A stretch of 64,000 nucleotides of DNA. Source: Fibrobacteria bacterium (GTDB taxonomy: Bacteria; Fibrobacterota; Fibrobacteria; UBA11236). The notes below the pieces were generated by a model that worked only from the letters and a program-made list of their open reading frames with translations, was not told the origin of the DNA and ran no database searches. Location: NCBI GenBank assembly GCA_017881725.1, contig JADGQO010000030.1, positions 1 through 64,000 on the forward strand, written 5' to 3'. Positions 1-6,969 of the stretch are shown here, in pieces; position 1 is the first letter of the stretch; every line of letters starts with the position of its first letter. The translations under genes were made by a program, and so were the position numbers.

Positions 1-18
1 GAGGGGTTTGACTGCCAT
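1..18 (-). CDS. groES: GroES co-chaperonin, first six codons only (cut by window edge)
   Basis: Read on the minus strand, positions 18 to 1 give MAVKPL, the common GroES start, and the gene runs off the left edge. An AAGGAG ribosome site at 30-25 lies six bases upstream of this ATG. An in-frame ATG at 24 abuts the ribosome site and is too close to be used. GroES caps the GroEL chaperonin in the cytoplasm. Six residues alone would be weak, but the CIRCE operator and promoter directly upstream are the classic groESL control region, so the assignment is fairly safe. Confidence 0.85.
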
Positions 19-71
19 CTCCATCTCCTTGTTATGCGATGATGAGTATTTGCTTCATCGGATTGGTGGTT

Positions 72-98
72 TTAGCACTCAGCCAACCCGAGTGCTAA
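72..98. promoter_or_regulatory. CIRCE operator (HrcA binding site)
   Basis: TTAGCACTC at 72-80, nine bases, then GAGTGCTAA at 90-98: a perfect match to the CIRCE inverted repeat. It lies just downstream of the predicted groES promoter and about 54 bases before the groES ATG, so HrcA repressor would block transcription until heat shock. It could also affect the divergent ABC exporter gene, whose coding region starts about 165 bases away. Confidence 0.95.
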
Positions 99-110
99 AG
101 TTCGAGGCCA

Positions 111-139
111 AATATATCCGTATTTTTAACTGAAATCAA
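111..139 (-). promoter_or_regulatory. Sigma-70-type promoter for groES
   Basis: On the minus strand there is a -35 TTGATT (139-134) and a -10 TATATT (116-111) separated by 17 bases. Transcription would start near 104, right before the CIRCE element, which is the normal geometry for an HrcA-controlled operon. Confidence 0.75.
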
Positions 140-262
140 GTCCGCTGACCCTAGCATTATTGATTCCATGGAAATTCGTTTCAAAGTGAAACGGTAACCA
201 AGGAAATTTTTGAAAAAGGCAGATGAAAATTCTGAAGTTTTTTTGGACCTATTTTTGATGTG

Positions 263-2074
263 ATGCTACTGAAAGCTTTCCTTAAGGGGAGACGCGGATG
301 GGTGATTGCCCTGGGGATGAACGGTTTGGCCGTGGGCGCGATCGAAGGCGGTTTCGTCTGGTTGGCCAAACGCGCGATCAGCGGCGGATTCATTTGGATC
401 GCATGGATGGCATTGCTGGTAAGCGCTCGGACCGGCCTGCAAATCCTGGGCGCGCGCGCGGAGCTGCGCCTGGTAGCCTCATTTTTAGCTGAACGCAGGG
501 CCGACGTTTTGGGATGGGTGTCCGGTAGAATCGCTCCAGTGTATCGCGAGCCTTTGCGCGGGCGATTGCTCGCCTTGATGACGGATGGGATGGATTCCTT
601 GGGCCAAGGGGTAACCTCCGGGTTTCGTTGCCTTTCCAGCGCCGCCCAGGCCGCGGTTTTGTTTCCGCTGCTGTTTTCCTTTTCGTGGAAATTGGCCTTG
701 GGGGCCGCTATGCTGGGGGCTCCGGCGATTTTGGCCAGCCGGTATCGCGTGCGCGTCTTGTCCCTCGCGGGCTCACGCGTCGAGCGATCACGGGCGACGT
801 CCGCGTTGGAGACCGAGGAATTTGGAAACGCGTTGGAAGGCGAAATCGGCAACGGACGAATCGATACCGCCGGAGGGGGTTGGGAGCGATCCTTGCGACG
901 TCGCGCGGGACATGCCATCGCCTGGGAGGCGCATCAGGCGTTTTTCCCCCCGGCCTTGGAATGGTTTTTTTTCATGGCGCTGGCCCTGTTGGCCGCTCTG
1001 GCAGCGACTGTGGGTCGGGTCGGAGGCGCGGGCAACCTGATCCCGTTCGGAGCCTTGTTGCTCTTGCTCTATCGGCCCATCCGGGAATGGGCCCGGAATT
1101 ATCCCGCCTGGCTCAGGGCGCTGACGGCTTGGTCGTCCCAGGGTAACTTTGAAGCTACCCTGGGGGAATACCCGCTCCGGGCGGCTGCGCCTTGGCGCGG
1201 CGGGCAGGACGCCGACGTTGCGGCCGGAGCCCCGGTGATCATCGTTCAAGGTTTGGATTTCGGCTACACCCATGCGGCGATGGCTCAGCCTGATCGATGG
1301 ATATTCCGGAATTTATGTCTGGAATTGAAACCCGAAGCCGTGACCTGGATCCGCGGCCGGAACGGAGCGGGTAAATCCAGTTTGCTCAAATTGTTGGCCC
1401 AAATCGAAATCCCCCAAGCCGGATGTATCCTTTTGCCGGATTTTCTTAACGACAGGAAATTTCCATTCGCGTATTTACCGCAACGCGCAAATATCGGGGC
1501 GGATTTTTTAGTCTGGGCCGACAACTACCGAATGGAATGTCCGGACGATTGGGATGGGTTGGATAGCATATTGGGCTTGCGAAAAATTCTAGGGCGGATT
1601 CCGAAACTCTTCGCACATGGAGAACCCGGAATTTTATCCGGTACGGTTGCGGATACAAACTCGTCCGGCCACACCGGTTTCGGGGCAAGCCTTTCGGGCG
1701 GTGAGCGGCAAAGGCTGGCCTTGGCCCGGGTTTTTGGGTCACATGCGGGTTACCTGCTTTTGGATGAGCCGACCACTTGGCTGACAGCCTCCGACCGGGA
1801 ATCCTTGTTGGGCGATCTACTGGCTTTTTGGCGACGGTCGCCGGGACATTCCTCGCAAGTCGGAGCTGGTTCCCGGAGCGGGGCGCTAAGTGGGACGAGT
1901 GGCGAGGCGGCCGGGGCAGCACCTAGAATGGCACCCAGGGGCGCGGCGATTGTTTCTCACGAACCATTCCTGGCGGAGTACTGTTCGGAAAGCATCGAGT
2001 TACATCCGGTATCAACGCTAGCGCTTGAACTCGAACTGGAAGCGCAGCCAAAGGTGGTGCGTGACCTTGAGTGA
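263..2074 (+). CDS. ABC transporter, fused membrane and ATPase domains
   Basis: A half-transporter of about 603 residues with a hydrophobic N-terminal half and a C-terminal ATPase. Visible motifs are Walker A GRNGAGKSS (about residue 370), signature LSGGERQRL, Walker B GYLLLDEPT and an H-loop IVSHE, so it should hydrolyse ATP as an inner-membrane homodimer. The substrate cannot be told; company with waaA and a glycosyltransferase hints at an envelope molecule. A Gly/Ser-rich insert lies between Walker B and the H-loop. Start is uncertain: GTG at 260 or ATG at 263, neither with a clear ribosome site, while a better-placed ATG at 223 is out of frame by one base. Confidence 0.85.
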   Translation: MLLKAFLKGRRGWVIALGMNGLAVGAIEGGFVWLAKRAISGGFIWIAWMALLVSARTGLQILGARAELRLVASFLAERRADVLGWVSGRIAPVYREPLRGRLLALMTDGMDSLGQGVTSGFRCLSSAAQAAVLFPLLFSFSWKLALGAAMLGAPAILASRYRVRVLSLAGSRVERSRATSALETEEFGNALEGEIGNGRIDTAGGGWERSLRRRAGHAIAWEAHQAFFPPALEWFFFMALALLAALAATVGRVGGAGNLIPFGALLLLLYRPIREWARNYPAWLRALTAWSSQGNFEATLGEYPLRAAAPWRGGQDADVAAGAPVIIVQGLDFGYTHAAMAQPDRWIFRNLCLELKPEAVTWIRGRNGAGKSSLLKLLAQIEIPQAGCILLPDFLNDRKFPFAYLPQRANIGADFLVWADNYRMECPDDWDGLDSILGLRKILGRIPKLFAHGEPGILSGTVADTNSSGHTGFGASLSGGERQRLALARVFGSHAGYLLLDEPTTWLTASDRESLLGDLLAFWRRSPGHSSQVGAGSRSGALSGTSGEAAGAAPRMAPRGAAIVSHEPFLAEYCSESIELHPVSTLALELELEAQPKVVRDLE

Positions 2075-2759
2075 ACGGCGCAAGATTTTTCGGCAATTCG
2101 CCTGGCGAGGTTGGATTCAAGGGGCTTTAATGATAGCGCTTGTCGTCGCACGCGTTCGATCCGTTGCGCCTGTCCATCCCGAATGGTTGGCGTTGATTGC
2201 TTTTGGAGCGGGGTATCGAATTTGGGCGGGGGTGTATATTGGGCAGCACAGTAACGGCTCCGAATTATCCGGGGCGATGCTCGCCGTGAGAGGGCCTTAT
2301 GCCCTAAGCCGCCATCCTCTTTATCTCGCGAATCTGCTCGCCGGAACCGGTCTGATCCTGTTCGCAAATTGCTTGCCTCCGGCCTTCGCCGCGCTGCTGA
2401 TCCTGCTTTCCTTTTTCCATCATGATCGGTTGGCTCGGCAAGAGGAAAAGTTTTTGGAAAATCATTGGGGCGATGCCTACGGCGATTACCGGGCGCGGAC
2501 CCCTCGGTGGCTTGGATTTTGGAAAAAGGCGCATGGAAAAATAAAAAATGCGCACGAACAAAATCCGGTTACGGCCGCGAACTTGGGAGGTGAATTTATC
2601 TGGGCCGCCTCGAGCGAGGACGCGCGTGGTTCCGGTGGTCGTTTTCCCAACCGTGGTTTCCAGGGTTTGGAGGGTGCCTTGCGTCGACAGGGCGGGAATG
2701 TGCTGAAACTGGGTGTTACCGTGGCTTTGCTTTGGGCCTTGGCGGTGCCGCGAATTTGA
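2061..2759 (+). CDS. Isoprenylcysteine carboxyl methyltransferase-like membrane protein
   Basis: About 232 residues from the GTG at 2061, which overlaps the end of the ABC exporter gene. The central part reads GPYALSRHPLYLANLL and later EKFLENHWGDAYGDY, the ICMT/PEMT-type membrane methyltransferase signature with the RHP SAM-binding motif. Several hydrophobic segments flank it. Such proteins transfer a methyl group from SAM to lipidic or thiol substrates, but the acceptor here is unknown. Upstream in-frame TTG at 2025 is an alternative start. The C-terminal 70 residues look unlike the family and may be disordered. Confidence 0.7.
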   Translation: MTLSERRKIFRQFAWRGWIQGALMIALVVARVRSVAPVHPEWLALIAFGAGYRIWAGVYIGQHSNGSELSGAMLAVRGPYALSRHPLYLANLLAGTGLILFANCLPPAFAALLILLSFFHHDRLARQEEKFLENHWGDAYGDYRARTPRWLGFWKKAHGKIKNAHEQNPVTAANLGGEFIWAASSEDARGSGGRFPNRGFQGLEGALRRQGGNVLKLGVTVALLWALAVPRI

Positions 2760-2793
2760 TCTTGCTTGCCTATCGCGGCGCGTGTCCACGCCT

Positions 2794-4383
2794 ATGAATC
2801 CGGTGCACCGGAACTTTTCCGCTTGGGAACTGCGGTGTTACTCTGCGGCCATGGATTTCTGCGTCATACCGGCGCGTCTACTGGCGCGGGCTGACGAATT
2901 TCTCTTCAGGCGTATCGGCATGGGAATATTTCCACGTAACTGGCGTGTTACGGAAAGATTCGGATTGGGGCCGTCGGGTGAGTGGACCAAAAAGTCCGGA
3001 CCGAAAGCAAACGTACCCACCTTGTGGCTGCATGGCGCGTCCCTGGGGGAGGCCAAGGGCGTCTGGTATTTAGCCTCCAAATGGATCATTTCCGGGATGC
3101 TTTCGCCGGAGGAACCCATGGGCGACTCCCAACCCATGGGTGAAGCCCAAGCCGGTGCGTTCGACCGCCTGGGACATACGCGGATTCGCAGGGTCGTGGT
3201 CACGGCCAATACGGACGCGGGCCTCCAGTTTTTGGAAAAAGCCTGTGAAAATTTTCGTAAGGCGAGGAATGCTGGCGGCCACGCTGCGGGCCTGTTGGTA
3301 GCCGATGGGGAAATTCAGGCCGCGATGGCTCCGGTCGATCATGCCTCCGCGGTCATTCCGTTTTTAAAGGAACATTCCGTGGTGGCCTTGTGCCTGTACG
3401 AAGCGGAACTTTGGCCCGGTTGGCTCCGGACCTGCCGCGCGCGAGGCATACCCGCTTTTTTGGTTTCCGCTAAGCTGACCCGTAACGCTGCCGTTACCTA
3501 TGGACGGCATGCGCGGGCGGTTGGCGAAGTGCTGTCCTGCCTGGCCTCGATCCAGGCACAAACCCCGGCCGATGCTAAACGATTCCGGGACCTGGGCTCG
3601 GTAAAAGTTTCCATCGGCGCTGATTTTAAAATCGGTCATTATCTGCAAACGCGATTGAACGGCGAGTCGTCCGAAATTATCCAGCCAAATTCCGGCTTAC
3701 CCGCGCGGAACCTCTTAGGCCATCGGCAGCAGGCCCCGGCTCTCGGGCCGCCGGCGGCTCGGGAAAGATCGGCAATTGCATTCGCCACGAATCCACGGCC
3801 GCGCCTGGCTTTCATTTCCTTGCATCGGGCGGAACTGAAAATCCTGCTCCCCGCCCTTCCAAAATTATGCGTGCGATTCGATCTCATCGTATTTCCCCGA
3901 CACCTGCGGGAGGTTCTCGACTTTCGAAAATTGCTTTCCGGCCTGGGATTCGGTTTGCACAGCCAATCGCCCGAATCTGCGCATCTGCTGGTTGATTCCC
4001 TGGGCCGGGTGGGGGATTTTTTGCCCTTCTGCTCGGCGGCCTTCGTAGGGGGAAGCTTCGTACCCATCGGGGTGCATAACTTTTGGGAGCCATTGCTGGC
4101 CGGAGTGAAAACGTATTTCGGTCCCTATTACGACCAACAGGAATTCCTGGCTGAGCGCATGCTTGAACGCGGTGTCGCCGGGGTGATTCGGACCCCGAAG
4201 GATGCGGAAGAGATGGTTCCGGGCGACGAGGGCACAGCCTCGGCTTGCGAAGCTTTGGTCAACGACAGCCGAATCGGCTTGGAGGCGGCCTGGGTGGAAT
4301 TCCGGGAAACGATTTTTGCTACTTTCGAAGCAGGTCGCGGCGTGGCCGTCGAGCCTACCGGAAACGGGAGCAGTGCATCGTGA
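2794..4383 (+). CDS. waaA: 3-deoxy-D-manno-octulosonic acid (Kdo) transferase
   Basis: WaaA adds Kdo from CMP-Kdo to lipid A precursor at the inner membrane, linking lipid A to the LPS core. Family blocks are clear: LWLHGASLGEAKG, VTANTDAG, LYEAELWPGWL, FVGGSFVPIGVHNFWEPLLAG and FGPYYDQQEF. With about 529 residues from the ATG at 2794 it is roughly 100 longer than usual. The extra length lies in an N-terminal stretch, a linker with a repeated PMG-containing motif (near 3115-3140) and an insert near 3660-3780. Two perfect GTAAC-N6-GTTAC dyads lie inside (2936, 3482). Its TGA overlaps the ispH GTG, so the two are probably coupled. The N-terminus is uncertain. Confidence 0.85.
   Translation: MNPVHRNFSAWELRCYSAAMDFCVIPARLLARADEFLFRRIGMGIFPRNWRVTERFGLGPSGEWTKKSGPKANVPTLWLHGASLGEAKGVWYLASKWIISGMLSPEEPMGDSQPMGEAQAGAFDRLGHTRIRRVVVTANTDAGLQFLEKACENFRKARNAGGHAAGLLVADGEIQAAMAPVDHASAVIPFLKEHSVVALCLYEAELWPGWLRTCRARGIPAFLVSAKLTRNAAVTYGRHARAVGEVLSCLASIQAQTPADAKRFRDLGSVKVSIGADFKIGHYLQTRLNGESSEIIQPNSGLPARNLLGHRQQAPALGPPAARERSAIAFATNPRPRLAFISLHRAELKILLPALPKLCVRFDLIVFPRHLREVLDFRKLLSGLGFGLHSQSPESAHLLVDSLGRVGDFLPFCSAAFVGGSFVPIGVHNFWEPLLAGVKTYFGPYYDQQEFLAERMLERGVAGVIRTPKDAEEMVPGDEGTASACEALVNDSRIGLEAAWVEFRETIFATFEAGRGVAVEPTGNGSSAS
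2936..2951. repeat. GTAAC-N6-GTTAC dyad (waaA)
   Basis: GTAAC-TGGCGT-GTTAC; encodes RNWRVT. Confidence 0.9.
3482..3497. repeat. GTAAC-N6-GTTAC dyad (waaA)
   Basis: GTAAC-GCTGCC-GTTAC; second copy in the same gene. Confidence 0.9.
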
Positions 4384-5315
4384 AGATTTTTTTGGCATCG
4401 CCGAGAGGCTTCTGCGCGGGCGTGCAACGCGCCATCAGCATCGTGGAAAAAGCGATTGAAAAATTCGGGGCGCCCGTCTATGTCCGTCATGAAATCGTCC
4501 ACAACCAGGCGGTAGTGTCCCGTCTGCGTGAAAAGGGAGCCGTGTTTGTCGAAGATTTGGAAGAAGTGCCGCTCGACTCGGTCGCCATTTTCTCCGCGCA
4601 TGGGGTACCCACTGCGGTGTATACGCAAGCCGACAGCCGCAAGCTGGTGACCATCGACGCCACCTGTCCGTTGGTGAAGCGGGTGCATTCGTCGGTCAAG
4701 CGCCACGACAAGAATGAATTGCAAATCATCCTGATCGGACATCTCGGACACCCGGAGGTGGTGGGCACCATGGGCCAATTGGGCGAAGGCGAAATGATCC
4801 TGGTGGAAAAGCCCGAGGACGTTTGGAAGTTGGAAGGCGTGAACGAAAACGGTCTGGCTTACACGACGCAAACCACTTTGTCCATCGAGGAGACCAAAGA
4901 CATCATCGCGGCGCTGCGGCAGCGCTTCCCGAAAATCAAAGGACCGGAAAAGGGTGATCTCTGCTATGCGACCACCAACCGCCAGCAGGCGGTGACGGAA
5001 ATGGCCAAGCTCGTCGATATTCTCCTCGTGATCGGATCGGCCAACAGTTCCAATTCCAACCGGCTGCGCGAATTGGGGGCCCGGATGGGAAAGCCATCCT
5101 ACTTGATTGACGGTCCGGCCGATGTGCGCGAAGAATGGTTCCGGGGCGTGAACAATGTCGGCATCAGCTCCGGTGCCTCCGCGCCGGAAGACTTGGTACA
5201 GGACGTGGTAAAATGGATCCAGGGAAAATTCCCGGGAACCCTCGCCGAAGATTATGTGATTCTCGAGGAGAACGTTCATTTCTCCTTGCCGGAAATTCTC
5301 AACACCGCGGTTTGA
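4380..5315 (+). CDS. ispH: 4-hydroxy-3-methylbut-2-enyl diphosphate reductase (IspH/LytB)
   Basis: Last enzyme of the MEP isoprenoid pathway; a 4Fe-4S protein that reduces HMBPP to IPP and DMAPP. The 311-residue product begins VKIFLASPRGFCAGVQRAI, with the first cluster cysteine in GFCAGV, the next in DATCPLV and the third in a TNRQQAV...SANSSNSNRL context. HGVP and HEIVHN are also family signatures. The GTG at 4380 overlaps the waaA stop (GTGA), indicating translational coupling; length and N-terminus match the family, so the longer upstream reading is not needed. Confidence 0.95.
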   Translation: MKIFLASPRGFCAGVQRAISIVEKAIEKFGAPVYVRHEIVHNQAVVSRLREKGAVFVEDLEEVPLDSVAIFSAHGVPTAVYTQADSRKLVTIDATCPLVKRVHSSVKRHDKNELQIILIGHLGHPEVVGTMGQLGEGEMILVEKPEDVWKLEGVNENGLAYTTQTTLSIEETKDIIAALRQRFPKIKGPEKGDLCYATTNRQQAVTEMAKLVDILLVIGSANSSNSNRLRELGARMGKPSYLIDGPADVREEWFRGVNNVGISSGASAPEDLVQDVVKWIQGKFPGTLAEDYVILEENVHFSLPEILNTAV

Positions 5316-5332
5316 AACCGCAGTCCGGCCGT

Positions 5333-6454
5333 ATGTCCGCGCGCCTCGCGTCATCGCCCCGCAAAATATCCTTCTTCCTGACCGGGCACGGCTTCGGCCA
5401 TGGCGTGCGCAACTCCGCCTTGATCGACGCGCTTCCGGAGGACGTGGAAGTCGATATTTACACTTCGTTGCCGGAAGGTTTTTTCCGCGAGGAAATCGCC
5501 CGCTCGGTGCGCGTCATCCCTTGCGAAATCGATTGCGGCTGCCTGCAAAAAGACACCGTCGAGGTCGACGTCCCCGCCACCTTGGCGCGATACGCGGAAA
5601 TCGAAAGTGGCCGCGATCTTCTCATGGAAAAATATTCCACCGCGATTCGGGAATCGGGAACCGACCTCGTCATCGGCGACATTCCTCCCCTGGCTTTTCC
5701 CATCGCGCGGGAAGCCGGGGTAACCGCTTGGAGTCTTTGCAATTTTACCTGGGTGGATATTTATCGGCCTTATCTGGAGTCACATCCGCGTTACCGTCCC
5801 ATGTTGGAAAGGATGGAAAAGGATTATTCGTCCGCGCATCGGTCCTTGCGCATGTTCCCCTGCATGACCGGCCCGCATGGGACTGAAGACGTGGCCACCG
5901 AAGCAGTGGCCACCGAAACGGTGGGCATGGTTTGCCGTCCGGGACGTTCACGGCGCGAAGAGTTCGCCAGGCGATACGGATGGGATTCGGCCAAGCGTTG
6001 GTGTCTGATCTATGTCGGCAGTTTCGGTTTGGACGGCGTGGCTTGGGAGCGGCTATCCGACTATTCGGATTGGGAGTTTATCGGTCTGTACGATTTGCCC
6101 GGTGCGCCGAGCAATTATCACCATATTCGAAAGGATTTGGGTTTCCGGTACGCGGATTTAACCGCGTCCGTGGATTTGGTCCTGGGTAAACTCGGTTATG
6201 GGCTGGTCACCGAATGCCTCGCGCTCGGCAAGCCGGTTTTTTTCCTGGGACGCCGGGATTTCGCCGAATATAACCTGCTGAAGGAACTGGTTGAAACCCG
6301 GCTGTCCGGCGTAGAAATACCCCTGGATCGGTTCCTGGCCATGGATTTGGCGGTCCCGTTGCAACGGTTGAACTCTTCCAGTATTCAGGGTTTCCCCGCC
6401 TCGGGCGTCGGCGATATTCTTCAAAAATTAGGGTTTTCGACCCAATCTTCCTGA
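5333..6454 (+). CDS. Glycosyltransferase-like protein, similar to N-terminal domain of L-arabinokinase
   Basis: A 373-residue soluble protein from the ATG at 5333, 18 bases after ispH. The start [15 protein letters not shown] and the sequence [19 protein letters not shown] followed by CNFTWVDIY closely resemble the GT-B-like N-terminal half of L-arabinokinase-type proteins. A C-terminal segment with [19 protein letters not shown] fits a nucleotide-sugar binding Rossmann domain. There is no kinase domain, so it is probably a stand-alone sugar-binding or transferase protein; donor and acceptor are unknown. A 15-base tandem duplication near 5890-5919 encodes a repeated VATE. Confidence 0.7.
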   Translation: MSARLASSPRKISFFLTGHGFGHGVRNSALIDALPEDVEVDIYTSLPEGFFREEIARSVRVIPCEIDCGCLQKDTVEVDVPATLARYAEIESGRDLLMEKYSTAIRESGTDLVIGDIPPLAFPIAREAGVTAWSLCNFTWVDIYRPYLESHPRYRPMLERMEKDYSSAHRSLRMFPCMTGPHGTEDVATEAVATETVGMVCRPGRSRREEFARRYGWDSAKRWCLIYVGSFGLDGVAWERLSDYSDWEFIGLYDLPGAPSNYHHIRKDLGFRYADLTASVDLVLGKLGYGLVTECLALGKPVFFLGRRDFAEYNLLKELVETRLSGVEIPLDRFLAMDLAVPLQRLNSSSIQGFPASGVGDILQKLGFSTQSS

Positions 6455-6533
6455 ATCCGGCGTTGAGCCTGACATTTTCGCGGGTTCTTATTACTTTTTC
6501 CGCCTCAGTTTTAAGATTCAGACGAGGTTTTCC

Positions 6534-6764
6534 ATGAGCCGCATTTGTGAAGTGACCGGGAAGAAAAGCCAAAAGGGCAATCAAGTTTCCCATGCCATGA
6601 ATCATACCCGTAAATTTTTCCAGCCCAATCTGCATAAAAAGCGTTTTTGGGTGGCCGAGGAAAAACGTTGGGTCACGTTGAAAGTCAGTGGCGCGGGCCT
6701 CCGCTTCATCGCCAAGAACGGCATTCTGGCCGCTCTCAAGCGCGTCGACGAACTCCAGAAATAA
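6534..6764 (+). CDS. rpmB: Ribosomal protein bL28
   Basis: A 76-residue basic protein beginning [21 protein letters not shown] and containing NLHKKRFW and LRFIAKNGI, all diagnostic of bL28 of the large ribosomal subunit. The usual partner rpmG (bL33) does not follow; instead there is a terminator. The length is normal for the family. Confidence 0.95.
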   Translation: MSRICEVTGKKSQKGNQVSHAMNHTRKFFQPNLHKKRFWVAEEKRWVTLKVSGAGLRFIAKNGILAALKRVDELQK

Positions 6765-6829
6765 TTTTTCGTGCGATGATTGGGTTCCACCGGACTCGAT
6801 CGCATTACGATTCATTGGCATTTAAGGAA

Positions 6830-6855
6830 GCGGCCGCCAGCGCGGTCGTTTTTTT
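6830..6855 (+). terminator. Intrinsic terminator after rpmB
   Basis: Stem CGGCCGC (6831-6837), loop CAGC and GCGGTCG (6842-6848, one G-T pair), followed by seven T residues (6849-6855). It lies 66 bases after the rpmB stop. Confidence 0.65.
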
Positions 6856-6969
6856 ATTCGTCGGAATTTTCCTGCGGCTGCCGAGTGCCTGGAACGATAC
6901 CCGTCACAAGCATCCCGGCAAAATCGAGACCGGTCATTAATCAAAGCTGAACCTTATCGAGGCCAGCCT

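Noticed and set aside
4128-5354. A 408-residue minus-strand open frame opposite waaA and ispH
   Set aside because: Shadow frame over conserved genes, no domain.
6781-6940. A small plus-strand coding region after rpmB
   Set aside because: No ribosome site; the region contains the rpmB terminator hairpin.
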